This document shows positions 1 to 10,468 of a DNA stretch of 64,000 nucleotides, one piece after another; positions within the stretch are counted from its first letter, which is position 1; each line of letters opens with the position of its first letter. The stretch is from Lactuca virosa (taxonomy: Eukaryota > Streptophyta > Magnoliopsida > Asterales > Asteraceae). The position numbers and the translations under genes were made by a program. Where the stretch lies: NCBI GenBank assembly GCA_928212115.1, contig CAKMRJ010003334.1:97923002-97987001 (forward strand). Reading direction: 5' to 3'. The notes below the pieces were generated by a model. The model saw nothing but the letters and a program-made list of their open reading frames with translations, ran no database searches and was not told where the DNA came from.

Positions 1-399
1 TGAGATAGCTTTAGTCCAAAGTTAGAGTGGAAGATTTGCAAAATTGAGCATGGATCGAGCAACTTCGACAAGTGTTCTGTTGCGTCATTCGACTACACCA
101 TTTTGTTGTGGAGTCTATGGAGCAGAGAAGTTGTGGTCAATACCTTTCTTGGTGAGGAAGTTCTCAATAGTGGCATTGGTAAACTCTGAACCATTGTCAC
201 TTCGGATTCATCTTACTGGTAGTTTGATGAGAACTTCAATTCCTTTGATAAAGTTGATGAGTTCCGAGGCTGTTTCTGACTTGAGCCTTAGGAAGAGGAC
301 CCAGGTGAACCTAGTAAAATCATCCACAATCACAAGAATGTATTTTTTTTGATGTAAACTCTCTACTGTTGATTGCCCACACAGATTAATGTGCAGAAG
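1..399 (-). pseudogene. pol: Integrase catalytic core fragment of S1, inactivated
   Basis: On the minus strand short blocks of Copia integrase core are readable: the KYILVIVDDF strand, RSDNGSEF with the second catalytic Asp, and PQQNGVVE with the catalytic Glu. There are several lesions. The first catalytic Asp of the usual HIDLCG motif is Asn (codon on plus bases 385-387). Stop codons fall just before and just after the Glu block, around 75-115. A frame change lies near 352-400. The C-terminal end of the domain is off the window. The plus-strand reading frame at 44-352 is only the shadow of this domain. Confidence 0.8.
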
Positions 400-789
400 T
401 TATAATGGTTCCGAGATAGACTTTTCAATGATAATAGGATGACCCTTCTTCGATTGCTTTCCACACTCGCACGCAACACATAAATGATCATTTTCGAACT
501 TGAGGAGTGGCAAACCTCTTACCATCTCACCAGAAACAAGATCATTCATATACCTAAAGTTCAGATGAGCAATCCTTCTATGCCATAACCAACTGACGCC
601 AGGAGCAGCTTTTGAGAGTAAGCAGAGTCGAGGGTTGCCAATGATCATGTTGATGTCAAGAGGATACATGTTCTTGTTGCGATTTGACTTGATTAAACAT
701 TCCTTCCGGTCTTCTGTCATGACATAGCTATGTTTCTTGCAGAATTCAACTCGTCGATTCGCATTAGTGAGTTGGGCCACACTTATCAA
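400..789 (-). pseudogene. pol: GAG-pre-integrase and integrase zinc finger of S1
   Basis: 129 open codons contain SVAQLTNANRRVEF (end of the protease to pre-integrase module), then LWHRRIAHLNFRYMNDLV and LCVACECGKQSKKGH. The two His and the paired Cys make the HHCC zinc-binding domain at the N terminus of Copia integrases, which helps multimerisation and DNA binding. It aligns almost without gaps with 42227-42500 of S2. It is in frame with neither the core fragment (1-399) nor the upstream linker, so it is a piece of a broken polyprotein rather than a gene. Confidence 0.85.
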
Positions 790-799
790 ATTATGCTTC

Positions 800-1010
800 T
801 AATCAGCTACATATGCCACGTTCGAAATGGAGAAGTTGCCATTTGTAAGGATTCCATAACCTCTAATATGAGAGTTGGAGTTGTTGTCATACGTCATGTA
901 GCAAGGATTTGGTGAAAGTTTGAGATCTCACAGAAAGTCCTTCTGCCCCGTCATGTGCATGGAGCAAGCACTATCAATATACCATATTTTTCTTGCTCCG
1001 AAGCACAAAG
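800..1010 (-). pseudogene. pol: Aspartic protease remnant of S1 with DSA in place of DSG
   Basis: The minus strand reads WYIDSACSMHMTGQKDFL around 930-985, the start of the Copia aspartic protease that processes the Gag-Pol polyprotein. The catalytic triad of this family is Asp-Ser/Thr-Gly; here the Gly is Ala. S2 has the same DSA at about 41939-41960. A stop follows the KDFL block, and the second half of the domain is frame-disturbed. It lies between the basic linker (1022-1825) and the pre-integrase segment. Confidence 0.7.
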
Positions 1011-1021
1011 TGCCTGCAAAA

Positions 1022-1825
1022 TTAGTGAGTTGTGGAGTTTTTAGACTCCGAGTTAGGTTTTGGGACAAAGGCATGAGTTTTGGACTTTGGTTGTGACGTT
1101 TGAGCAACAGATGTTTTTGAGGGTTTGTTCCGAGATTCTTTTGGAAACAAACAGAAGGTCATGGTTCTTTCATCTATCCAATAATCATAGTCAATGACAT
1201 GAGGGTTCGGAACAACTTTTCTCGGACCAGCAGCTTCCAGAGCAGTGGGAATCACTGTGTCTCTTGGAGTTGTAGTTTCATTTTTGAGATTTTTTACTTT
1301 CCATACAAGATTTTGTTTTGAATATTTTTGTGAAACTGATTTCTTAAAAACTCGTTCTTTGTTTGATTATACACTTGGTTTCGAAATCTGTTGAGGTTTT
1401 AAAATCGTAACATCAGATTTGGCTATAAAAACAGATGAAACAGTCCGAGTAGAGTTAGTTCTGACAGATTGAGTATCTACAATGGGCTTTTTTGAGGTGA
1501 GGCTAACCACTTTCTTATGTTCGAACTGACTGGGAGGATTAGATGGCCGTTTGAGAATCTTAACGGGTACGAAGGTGTTGTGACTCCTATTCGATGGGTT
1601 GGCAGTCCGAGACGCACTCTTTTTGGAGTTTTCAAGGAATCTGGAATTTTGTCTTGACTTAATTTCCTTTTTGTGAGCATTCCCGGCTTCTACCTTAGGA
1701 TCAACAACATCTTTCCTATTTAACATGGGTTTCTTTTTGGAATGAAAATAGGATTTGGAAGTTTGACCTACAGAAGGATTGTTAAACACAGGCTTGATTG
1801 GCACAAGATTTGTTTTGGAAATCAC
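1022..1825 (-). pseudogene. gag: Basic linker between Gag and protease, S1
   Basis: Two open stretches (1022-1255 and 1367-1825) are rich in Ser, Lys, Asn and Pro, with no globular motif. One conserved block, VIDYDYWIDERTMTFCLFPK, recurs in S2 at about 41725-41785 as VIEYDYWIDERTMTFC. This is the disordered spacer between the coiled-coil part of Gag and the protease that makes Sirevirus gag-pol unusually long. The overlapping frame at 1477-1680 is a shadow. No enzymatic role is visible. Confidence 0.65.
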
Positions 1826-2083
1826 TTGTGAGTCAGAATTGCATGAATTTGACGAGTCATCAACGTCACTATCTAAGGATGCCCAAACAAATTTAGAAGT
1901 ATCAGGTTCAGTTGTCTCCGGAATGATTTCTTCAACAATACAGTTGTTAGGAGGACTGTGGTTCGGAATTTGAACGACAGTGTTTAGAATACTAGAGTGG
2001 GATTCCGAGGTCCGATTCAGGTCCAGGTTTGTCAGAGGCGGAAGATGCGTGGAATCGGGACACTTAACAACTATAGGATGAAA

Positions 2084-2566
2084 CTAAGGAATTAGTGATG
2101 CAAATTGATCAGAAGTCTTAGGAAGGGGTGACAAAGGCGAGACAGGGGTGTCCAAATGTTTGTGGTTCAGAACGTCTCCCATAAAGGTAAGGTTTTGCAA
2201 CTCCTTCAAGGGACGAGCAATAGGTTTCGGAAACTCACTTCCGAGATCATGAGCTTTTGACCAGGGATGACGAAAATTATGAATCATCCGTTCATTTGCT
2301 TCAAGAATGTCAATGGAATTGTGTAAAGCGTCTATTTTGGCATTGAGACGTTTGTTGTCAGAAATTAAAACATTTCTTTCAGAATAAGTGATTTCACATT
2401 TGTCTTTAAGAATGATACGTTCATCTTTTGACATTACAAGCTCTCGTTCTAAAGACTCTATTTTTAACTTCTTATCCTCGAAACGTAATCTAAGACGACT
2501 CAATTCACTCTCCATCTTCTCACTGGCTCCTATGGTTGACTCATAGGCTTTGTAAATGATGTTCAT
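2084..2566 (-). pseudogene. gag: Coiled-coil segment downstream of Gag, S1
   Basis: 160 open codons beginning MNIIYKAYESTIGASEKMES, followed by heptad-like Leu/Ile/Lys/Glu sequence (SRLRLRFEDKKLKIESLERE, DKRLNAKIDALHNSIDIL). That pattern predicts a long coiled coil in residues about 15-100, followed by a Pro-rich tail. The homologue in S2 is 40428-41120. It probably contributes to particle assembly or partner binding, a role often suggested for the Sirevirus gag extension; here this is inference. It is separated from the upstream acidic segment by a stop. Confidence 0.65.
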
Positions 2567-2583
2567 ATCTGATTGGATCTAGG

Positions 2584-3216
2584 TTAGATGTGGTTCGCAA
2601 AGAACAAATCAAAGTTATTATCAGTAATCATAAATTTTACCTGTTGAACGATGCTTCTGCCAGGCGGATCGTTGGTAGCCATGTAGCAGTAGTTTGGTTC
2701 GGCATCTTCATAGTCTCCCTCTGATCCAGATGACCAGTAGCCTTCATCACATTTAATTGTATGTCTAGCCATAAAGAACATGTTTCTTCCAGTACTCATG
2801 TCATCATCATCTCTAGAAGACCAATACCCTTCTGCTTTTCTTGATACAGTGGTAACAAAAGCCTTTTCACTCTCTGCCATTTCTTGAGCTCGACGTGCAT
2901 AGTAAGCAAAGTCCTTAATCTTGGGTTTCTATGAGACTTCTGCTAAGTAGTCTTTGGCAAAGTGATTTGCATCACAATATTTGTGACATACAATCTTGGG
3001 TTTGTATGACTTCGGAGTCTGTGAAGATTCTGAGGTGTGATTTGGTGTAGGAAGGTTAGGTTTGTAAGCAGGTGGATTTTCTGAAGGTTTTTTGAATGGT
3101 TGAGGGTTATTTTGGTGAGGAGCCTGGAAACGGTTGTGATATAGCTTGTTAAAAGGACGATTGTATCTCATGGAAAGCAAAGAAAAATCTTGTTGGAAGC
3201 GGAGTTCGGAGTCCAT
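2584..3216 (-). pseudogene. gag: Gag C-terminal part with degenerate zinc knuckle, S1
   Basis: The segment 2929-3216 has a Pro/Asn-rich stretch ending in a CCHC knuckle that reads VCHKYCDANHFAKDY. The second and last Cys of CX2CX4HX4C are both Tyr, single G-to-A type changes, so zinc and RNA binding should be lost. The segment 2584-2880 is an acidic repeat-like stretch with EGYWSSRDDDD and EGYWSSGSEGD, shared with S2 at 40096-40401. A stop between the two breaks the frame. In live elements this region is the nucleocapsid part of Gag plus its acidic extension. Confidence 0.75.
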
Positions 3217-3546
3217 TTCTTCAGGGTCGAGGTCACCATTTAATTGATATTTTCTATTTATAGGGACAGGTAAGGCTGGTGGTGAGGGTTGAACAGGTAG
3301 GATATATGGAAAAATAGTTGTGAAGGGGTCCGAGACAGCGAGGCTTAGAATCTGAGGATCTTAGGAACTGACAAGAGCTAGAGGACCTCCTGTGAGTTCT
3401 CGTAGAGTTTGTGCAACATTTGATTCATGACCTTGAAGCTCATCGAACAGTTGGTAGAGCTTCAGCCTTTTCAGAGATCCATTACTCTAAAAACATGATT
3501 TCACATTTCCCCATCCCTTTCCGAGGTTCTTAATGAACTTGAGGTT

Positions 3547-4109
3547 TTATTCAAGTGGGGTTCGGACTATCCCATGAGTTGTCATGCTGTTGGCGACGAT
3601 TCGGTATCTGTGTGAGGCTGAGGAAACAGATTCACTGGGAGTTGTAGTGAAAGTATCGGACTCATTGACAATGGAGGTTAGACGCTTATCCTTCATTTTT
3701 CTGATCCCTCGAACAGGTCGTGAAGTGTGTCCCAAATCTCTTTAGCATATTTGCACAGTTTAATGTGCTCAAAGAGAGAAGGTGGAACACCAAACACCAT
3801 TTCTGAAAAGGCAACTTGATCTGCATGCAGCTTTTCGATGTCATCAACAGTGAGAGGTTCTTGACACTGTTCATCTTCTCCCATGAGAGTTGCAGCAGCA
3901 TCTCTAAGAATTGTTCGGACTGGAACATGTGGACCTTCTTTAACGGATCTCCAGATAGCTTCACCTTTTTCTTTACCAAGTAAAAATCTTTCCATTCTAA
4001 CTTTCCACTGATCATACACTTCAACAACTAGTAGTGGGGCACGAGTGGGGCAACCCACACTATTTGCTATTTGCATTGAATACATTTGTTGAGAATTAGA
4101 AGCGGCCAT
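3547..4109 (-). pseudogene. gag: Gag N-terminal domain of S1
   Basis: The start at 4109 reads MAASNSQQMYSMQIANSVGC and lies just inside the primer-binding site, matching the S2 start at 38794. The frame 3693-4109 covers the conserved QWKVRMERFLLG, LFEHIKLCKYAKEIWDTLHD and LFEGS blocks of the Copia Gag (UBN2-like) capsid domain. A frameshift near 3690-3735 moves the reading to 3547-3735, with MKDKRLTSIVNE and VSSASHRYRIVANSM, which also aligns with S2. A stop ends it. The alternative frame 3686-4027 is a shadow. Confidence 0.8.
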
Positions 4110-4223
4110 TGAAGTTAAGATATCTTGAGCAAAAGTGGTATATAGACAGAAATGATCGAAATACCAAGGTAATCTCGAATCAACTATAATAAGTTCTTAT
4201 GGATTCAAAGGACAACCACTCAA

Positions 4224-4235
4224 ACTCTGATACCA
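4224..4235 (-). other. Primer-binding site of S1 (initiator tRNA-Met)
   Basis: The minus strand reads TGGTATCAGAGT, complementary to the 3' end of plant initiator tRNA-Met, the usual minus-strand primer of Copia elements. It sits 2-3 bases inside the LTR end (4238). It orients the element and fixes the LTR boundary. Confidence 0.85.
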
Positions 4236-4237
4236 AT

Positions 4238-4590
4238 TGTGAGAGAAAATATACGATGCGCAGGGACAAGGTTCGAAAACTCAAACTTTGAGTTAATGCT
4301 TAAGATCAATGTCTACTTATAATTATGAGTTCCAGTCAAGTCTGGCAAGACCAGTCGAGACTGAATATAGAAATCAACATAGTACTTCAAGTATTAAATA
4401 TGGAACTATGAGTATAATCAAGGTAAAGACAATAAATGAACAAGTAGAATGTTTGAAAGACTTTGATATGAGTTAAAAGGTGAAAGAGAGTTAATGTGAA
4501 AATAAGCTATCTTTAGAAGAACAATCCGTCTACTATTCTTGTCATTAAACACTCCTTATATAGGAAAAGGAGGTACAAATTACACACTGA
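4238..4590 (-). repeat. Truncated 5' LTR of S1
   Basis: Read on the minus strand, the LTR ends in TCTCTCACA beside the primer-binding site and matches the S2 LTR in its last part (CTTAAGCATTAACTCAA, CCTTGTCCCTGCGCATC). A TATA-like stretch flanked by short inverted arms (about 4550-4575) is present, so R and U5 survive while most of U3 is lost. From 4591 the sequence is instead C1a. Confidence 0.75.
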
Positions 4591-4824
4591 CAGGATTTCC
4601 TTGATAGCGACTGGCCATGCTTAAAGCAAAGGACACATCAGGGCGAGTACATGTCATAGCATACATGATCGATCCTACAGCAGAAGCATAAGGGACTCGA
4701 CCCATATCAGCTATCTCTTCATCCGTAATTGGGCTTTGAGTGTTACTCAACTTGGCATTGCTTTGAATAGGTAGCTCCCATTCTTGGAATTTTCCATACT
4801 AAACCGTTTTAGTACCTTTTCCAA

Positions 4825-5597
4825 CTATGTACTTTTACTAACTCCAATTACTATGTTCTTTCTATCTCTCAAAATTCTTATCCCAAGAATATAAGTTGCC
4901 TCTCTTAGATCTTTCCTAGCGAAACACTTTCCAAGCCAAGATTTCACTTCTTGCAAGGTTGGAATGTCATTTCCCATGAGTAGTATGTCATCAACATACA
5001 ATACCAGAAAAGTTACTATACTCCCACTAGTTGTGACATACACACATCACTCATCCTCACTTCTAGAAAAAAAACAAACTCTTTGACTTTTTCATGGAAA
5101 CAAAGATTCCAGCTGCGAGATGCTTGTTTCAATCCATAGATGGATTTCTCAAGCTTACACACTCTATTGGGAAACTTTGCATCAACAAAACCCTCTGGCT
5201 GACACATGTAAACATCTTCATCCAACTTCCCATTAAGGAAAGCGGTTTTGACATCCATCTGCCAAATTTCATAATCATGAAAGGTAGTTATGGCGAGCAT
5301 TATCCTAATATATTTTGTCTTAGCCACTGGTGAGAAGGTCTCATCATAGTCAACCCCTTGGTTTTGAGTAAATCCCTTCGCAACCAGTCGTGCCTTGAAA
5401 GTGTGAACATTTCCATCCATGTCGGTCTTCTTATTGAAAATCCATTTGCAACCAACTGTTTTTCGACCAGGTTCTTGATCAACCAAATTCCAAACTTTGT
5501 TTTCATACATGGACTTGATCTCGTTGTCCATTGCCTCTTTCCACTTGGCAGCCTCAGGGCCTGCCATTGCTTCCTTGTAGTTAGCTGGATCATCCAA
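4825..5597 (-). pseudogene. pol: Reverse transcriptase of C1a
   Basis: The frame 5016-5597 carries KWIFNKKTDMDG, FKARLVAKGFTQ, YDETFSPVAKTKYIR, QMDVKTAFLNGKL, VYMCQPEGF and KSIYGLKQASRSW, the ordered fingers and palm blocks of Copia reverse transcriptase. A frameshift near 5040 moves to 4825-5043, which holds YVDDILLMGND with the catalytic YVDD box, then the thumb (EVKSWLGKCF, YILGIRILRDRKN). The enzyme would copy element RNA into cDNA in the virus-like particle. The frameshift and the missing RNase H make it a pseudogene. The plus-strand frames at 5094-5639 are antisense shadows. Confidence 0.9.
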
Positions 5598-5639
5598 ATT
5601 TATCAGTGTTTGATCATTGATAAACGTATCACCGTCTGA

Positions 5640-6417
5640 CGTTTTATGGAAACCATAGAACTATGGTGGCATGCTTACTCTACTAGAATGTCTAAGAGGT
5701 AACAAACCGTCAATGGTTTCAACACGTGTCTCATCCTCTGGTTGACTGCTAGTATCATCTAAGGTTCCTTCATTGGTTGGCTCTTCAATTTATTCAATGT
5801 CAATTATACTCCCACTGTCCTCTTTGCATATGAGCTCTCTCGTGAAAGACTCATCTTCGTGCTACAAAGACCACGTTTTCACTAGGTTTGTAGAACAAGT
5901 ATCCAAAATACTTTTGTAGCTAGCCAATGAAAATACACTTATCACTTATGGCTTGTAGCTTTTCATGAGTCTCTCGTCTAACAAAAGCTTCACAAGGGAA
6001 CTTTCCCTGTCCACGTCTCGTGAGGTGTTTTGGCAACCTTCTTAGTAGGGAAAAGATTAAGGATATGGATGGTTGGCTCTAAGGCATACCCCCAGAAAGA
6101 AATGGGAAGAGTGGCTCGACTTATCATGGAACGAACCACGTACAACAAGGTTCGATTGCATCTCTTAGCCACACCATTAATTTGTGGTGTCCTAGGAGGA
6201 GTCAATTGTAAAACTATTCCACATTCCTTGATGTAGTCGTGGAACTCGATACTAAGATACTCTCATCCTCTATCAGATCATAGAATCTTTATCTTCTTGC
6301 CTAAATGATTCTCGACTTCCTGTTTAAACTCTTTGAACTTTTCAAAGGTTTCTGATTTATGTTTGATCAAGTAGATATAACCATATCTACTATAATCATC
6401 TGTAATGTTACATATAA
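5640..6417 (-). pseudogene. pol: Integrase core and C-terminal part of C1a, decayed
   Basis: The clearest piece is 5990-6205: PPRTPQINGVAKRCNRTLL, then FWGYALEPTIHILN. In Copia integrases the block is NGVxERxNRTLL and its Glu is the third residue of the D,D(35)E active site; here it is Lys. Between 5640 and 5990 only broken pieces of the C-terminal domain and the linker to reverse transcriptase remain. The segment 6206-6417 holds the rest of the core with stops. C1b has the same region at 12890-13370, also broken. Confidence 0.75.
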
Positions 6418-6799
6418 TCAATTAGCATCTCTTGTGGTGAATTTGAAAGGCCCACACACATCTGTGTGTATGAGGTCTAACAAACCTTCACCTCTTTCAC
6501 AAGATCCAGTGAAAGGTGATTTTGTCATCTTGCCCAAAAGACAAGATTCAAATTCATCATTTGGCCTTAGTTCAAATGATTCCAACACTACATCCTTTTT
6601 GAGTTCGGTGATGCGTTTATTGTTATTGTGCCCAAGACGACCATGCCACAAGCATGCCTTGTCTAAACCATTAGACGAATCAACGTGAAATTCATTATTG
6701 CCAAAGCAATCAACACAAGTCATAGTTTCATACACACCATTACAAGGTAATGCTTCAAATATAAAAACACCATTTTTATAAACTAAAATTGAACCATTC
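6418..6799 (-). pseudogene. pol: Pre-integrase and integrase zinc finger of C1a
   Basis: Open reading on the minus strand includes CVDCFGNNEFHVDSSNG, KACLWHGRLGHNNNKRI, FESCLLGKMTKSPFTG and LLDLIHTDVCGPF, i.e. the HHCC zinc finger followed by the first catalytic Asp (HTDVCGP). One Cys of the usual paired Cys is changed (ESCLLGK). The apparent start at 6822 is an artefact, because bases 6800-6822 belong to the LTR of inserted element T. The natural upstream continuation is at 10469-10620. Confidence 0.85.
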
Positions 6800-7135
6800 T
6801 GTTGGGGTGCAAAGTTCTTCATGTATGACTTTGTAATGGTTTGACTCTTGTAGACCCACTTGCATGTGGTGCCTTAGCCTTTAGACACATGTGTTAGTGA
6901 GAGTGAGAGAGAGACATGTAAACACCTCTATAAATAGTGGGTTCATACCACATGTGGAGGTGTGCTTGAGAGATGTAAAAGTGAGTGTGTGAGTGTGTGT
7001 TATTTATGTAGATGTAGATCTATGTACCTTTTTGTAATACAATACATATTCAATACATCTCTTGAACACCCAAATCACCATGTTCATTGTGCAAACTTTA
7101 ATTCTGCATGCCAAACCATGTTCTTTGTCACTACA
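6800..7135 (+). repeat. 5' LTR of T
   Basis: 336 bp, TG...CA. A TATA box CTATAAATAG lies at 6928-6937, preceded by a GAGTGAGAGAGAGA purine stretch and followed by GTGAGTGTGTGAGTGTGTGT. It differs from the 3' LTR at about four positions: G/A after CCACATGT, A/C and A/G around 7026-7035, and T/C near 7104. Confidence 0.92.
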
Positions 7136-7137
7136 AT

Positions 7138-7149
7138 TGGTATCAGAGC
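7138..7149 (+). other. Primer-binding site of T (initiator tRNA-Met)
   Basis: TGGTATCAGAGC lies two bases after the LTR end (7135). It is complementary to the 3' end of plant initiator tRNA-Met, the standard Copia primer, which suggests that T is mobilised by Copia machinery. Confidence 0.9.
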
Positions 7150-9020
7150 GGGTCTTCAAGATCAAGGTGATATTTGAAGAACGATTCTCGGTTTGGCTAA
7201 TATTGTCGCAATTTGAACAATTTTGGTGAGTCTCTCTCTATGATCTCTCGTAATATTTGAATCGTGCGTTACGTTTTTGAATTGTGGTCGATTTGCCTAA
7301 TTGGATCAAATCCGTTTCAACCCCATTGTTGATCCAATAAATTTTTGTTTAGATCAAGCCCAAACTAAAAACAAAATCTAATTTTCGTTACTGTTCATGA
7401 AAGTCCAATTTAATTCGAAGCCCAAATGAACATAGTTTGTTACTGTTCATGAACACAATTGATCCAATACCAACATCGGTTCCTGTTTGAGCCCAAACAA
7501 TCGAAATATAATCATTTTGATTTACTATTCACGAGCCCCAAGTCTTTTACATATCATTGTTCTTGATTTTCGCTTTCTATTGTTTCACTTTGTATTCATA
7601 GTTCCAGTTATTAATTCAAATCCTTTTAGTTGATTTCATCGACTAATTGATACGAACAAAGATTACTTTCAATCGATTTATAAATTTCTTAGTCGTTGAT
7701 TTGATCGATTCTAGGATTAGTTTAAAACCGATTCCAAATATCATGTTCTAATCATATTCTTGATTACAACCTATTGGGATTGGATGAAATTCGAATCGGA
7801 GTGTTTATCGATTATGATTTCTTCAATTTCATACCGATGAGGATCAATTTTTGGCTAAGAAATTGACAAACAAATCTTTGATTTTGATGAATGAATCGAG
7901 AACAACTGGAATCGAAATGTGATTGTGATTTGAAGTCGATTAATGTTGACTGGTTTCAACCTAATGAAAGAATGACTGGGAATTGGACGCTTTGGAGTCG
8001 AAATAGACATCGACTGTTGAATTTGATTTCGTTTCCTGGAAATTGAAAGTTTGATTTTGAGATTTCGAATGGATTCAAGTTAGTCATGATGTCAAAAACA
8101 AAACCGATTTTAAACTACATTTGTTTGTATCGATTCAAGGCTGATGGAAGAACAGAAATCGATTTCAATGGTTATCGAGAGATGTTTGATGATCGATTGT
8201 TGGTTACGACTAGAGACTAACGAATCGATGGTTGAAGGCTTTGAAATCGATGGTCTGTTCATTAACAGGGAAGATTGATTTTTGGTTGGAGTCGATCAAT
8301 ATCTTTGTGGTCGATGTTCTTGTTCTTGAACGAAAAGCGAAGCCTGTTTGGACTTTGATGAAATCGATTTGGACGATAGGGCTTTACATGGTTAATGAAC
8401 GAAGAGTTATCGATCGATTTCTTCGAAAATTTGGGTTTGATGATCTGTAAAACAAAATTTTGATTTTGGAATTGGGGCGTATTGTTCGAACATTTGGAGT
8501 CGATGGGTGATGATAGAACGAACGAAATTTTTTTTTTGTTTTGTGGTGATTTTTGGATGTCGACGAGTTTTTGGATGTTTGGGTTGAACTGAGAAACGAA
8601 CGAAAAATGATCGACTATGATTTGGTGAATAAGATTCGAAGGGAATAGATGGGTGAATGTACGAAGGGTTCCTGTGTATTGGATTGATGAATTGGAGAAG
8701 AACTGTAAGGAACAAAGGGTGATCTGAATGTACGAAGGGTTACTGTTCATTACTGTTCATATATAAGGCTTCGAACGCTTCGCATTCATGTGTTTGGGAA
8801 AATTTTTGGGAAGAGGAGAGAAAATCAAAAATTCGTGCGTTTGGGTGAAAAAAATATTCGTGTGTTTGGTGCCTGAATTTTCGTACGAAGTGTTTATAAG
8901 AAAACAAACGAAGCGTGAATTGGTGAATTGGTGAATTGGAGAAGAAAACAAATATTTTCGAATTGGGTCCCTCATCTTTTATCAAAGTGACACAAACGGT
9001 CTAACTTCGAATGTTGGGGC

Positions 9021-9218
9021 AAGGCTTCGAATGTTTGGCTAAAGGCTTCGAACATTTTGATCAAAATGCAAAATTTTCGAATTCAGCCCCTGAAATTTCG
9101 AATGGTTGTCAATTGGGAAAAGGCTTCGAATGTTTTGCAAAAGGCTTCGAACATTTTGATCAAAAAGCAAAATTTTCGAATTCAGCCCCTAAAATTTCGA
9201 ATATTTGACACTTTTCAC
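9021..9218 (+). repeat. 99-bp tandem duplication in T
   Basis: Two head-to-tail copies at 9021-9119 and 9120-9218, each beginning AAGGCTTCGAATGTTT and containing GGCTTCGAACATTTTGATCA and ATTTTCGAATTCAGCCCC. TTCGAA occurs several times per copy. Confidence 0.85.
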
Positions 9219-9297
9219 CCAAATTCGAATATTTTCTGAAGTTTCGAATGTTTGACACTTTTCACCCAAATTCGAATATTTTCTGAAATTTCGAATA
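9204..9297 (+). repeat. 47-bp tandem duplication in T
   Basis: Two copies, 9204-9250 and 9251-9297, starting TTTGACACTTTTCACCC and each carrying AAATTCGAATATTTTCTG. The array slightly overlaps the end of the 99-bp duplication, so local duplication happened more than once. Confidence 0.85.
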
Positions 9298-10116
9298 TTT
9301 TGGGGATTCTTCGCATGATTGGTGAAAAAGGGCAGAATTTTCGAAGATGGTCCCTGAGACTTCGAATTTTTGGCAGTTTGCACCCAAATTCGGAAAAGGA
9401 CTGTTTTTGCTGAAAATTGAAGATTGTGCATTTTAAGCCCCTGCAGTTTGTGCAAATTGACGCTTTCTACCCAGCTTTGGAAAAGGGGGAGAGTTTTGCA
9501 TATTTGGCTGTTTTGGGCGCACCGGGTCACTGCAGAATTTTGAAATTGACAATTTCTACCCATTTTTGAGAAATTTTGTCAAAGGCGATCCGTGAACGAA
9601 GCTAAAAATTCAATATTTTTTGGATTTTCCGGATTGAAGCACAAAGTTTATGCCACATGTTAAGGGGGAGTTTTGACACGAAAAATTTCAAATAGAGCAC
9701 GTTCTCTTTCCTTGAAGGTTTTATAATCAAGTTTCGATTATAAAAAGGGGGAGAAGTTTTATATGGAAATTCGAACTTGAATTTTTCATATTACTCGGAT
9801 TTGAAGACCGAAGTGATCTTGAAGTTTTGAAGCTTACGGAATGATGCAATTGGAAGTTCGAAAATGATTTATTTTCGAAATGGGTTTGGTTTTATTGAAG
9901 ATTTTTGGGATGTGTTTTTATGCGCAACTTTTGGGTGATTATTTGAAGTTAATCATTCGTTGCTGCTCGGTTTGTATGGTCTCACATCCTAGAGCCCAAA
10001 TTGAAGAATCATGGAAGAATTGAAGATTGAAGTTCGTTTCGACATGTGTCACCTTTAAGGCTCGAACCGCGTAGATGCTCGATTTTGGAAGATTTGAAGT
10101 GGGTCATCCATTCCTA

Positions 10117-10132
10117 ACTTTGAGGGGGAGAA
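10117..10132 (+). other. Polypurine tract of T
   Basis: TTTGAGGGGGAGAA runs directly into the 3' LTR start at 10133. It is the plus-strand primer for cDNA synthesis. Its core, GAGGGGGAG, is the same word that is repeated between integrase and reverse transcriptase in S3 and S2. Confidence 0.85.
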
Positions 10133-10468
10133 TGTTGGGGTGCAAAGTTCTTCATGTATGACTTTGTAATGGTTTGACTCTTGTAGACCCACTTGCATGT
10201 GGTGCCTTAGCCTTTAGACACATGTGTTAGTGAGAGTGAGAGAGAGACATGTAAACACCTCTATAAATAGTGGGTTCATACCACATGTAGAGGTGTGCTT
10301 GAGAGATGTAAAAGTGAGTGTGTGAGTGTGTGTTATTTATGTAGATGTAGATCTATGTCCCTTTTTGTGATACAATACATATTCAATACATCTCTTGAAC
10401 ACCCAAATCACCATGTTCATTGTGCAAACTTTAATTCCGCATGCCAAACCATGTTCTTTGTCACTACA
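10133..10468 (+). repeat. 3' LTR of T
   Basis: 336 bp, the same length as the 5' LTR, with TATA box CTATAAATAG at 10261-10270. It ends CTACA at 10468 and is followed by the CATTC target duplication (10469-10473), after which C1a resumes. Confidence 0.92.

Larger units (their letters stand above)
1..4590 (-). mobile_element. S1: 5' part of a Sirevirus-type Copia element
   Basis: On the minus strand this reads LTR, primer-binding site, gag, protease, then integrase, and runs off the window at base 1 inside the integrase core. It is the same family as S2 (37976-51262): Gag starts MAASNSQQMY here and MAASNTQQMY there, and gag, the acidic and coiled-coil linker and the integrase zinc finger align in the same order. 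The LTR is cut at about 4590, where sequence of another Copia element (C1a) begins. Several stops and frameshifts show that it is dead. The Sirevirus call rests on the long gag-to-protease linker and kinship with S2; the part that would carry an env-like gene lies outside the window. Confidence 0.85.
7150..10116 (+). other. Non-coding interior of T
   Basis: About 3 kb without any retroelement domain. Open frames here (8232-8450, 8262-8750 minus, 9189-9563 minus) are low-complexity and show no family resemblance. The first half is rich in ATCGATTT/CGATTGA words; the second half is dominated by TTCGAA words and short tandem repeats (9021-9297). The last 250 bases before the polypurine tract look unique. 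The strong skew toward two short self-complementary words suggests that the interior expanded by local duplication. Confidence 0.75.
6800..10468 (+). mobile_element. T: non-autonomous LTR retrotransposon (3.67 kb)
   Basis: Two 336-bp direct LTRs (6800-7135 and 10133-10468), both starting TGTTGGGG and ending CTACA, bracket about 3.0 kb. A primer-binding site follows the first and a polypurine tract precedes the second. The target duplication CATTC flanks the element (6795-6799 and 10469-10473). By eye the LTRs differ at about 4 sites (1.2%), so this is a young insertion. The interior has no Gag, protease, integrase or reverse transcriptase motif in any frame, so replication must have been supplied in trans. 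It resembles the class called LARD or large TRIM, but its length falls between the two. Confidence 0.92.

Noticed and set aside
44..352. Open frame on the plus strand
   Set aside because: Exact antisense of the S1 integrase core; no motif of its own.
8262..8750. 162-codon minus-strand frame in T
   Set aside because: Ser/Asn/Phe-rich translation of ATCGATT-type repeats without family motif; T looks non-coding on both strands.
9021..9297. CRISPR-like repeat array
   Set aside because: Direct tandem duplications without spacers, in a plant retroelement.
9189..9563. 124-codon minus-strand frame in T
   Set aside because: Runs through the tandem TTCGAA repeats; a by-product of low complexity.
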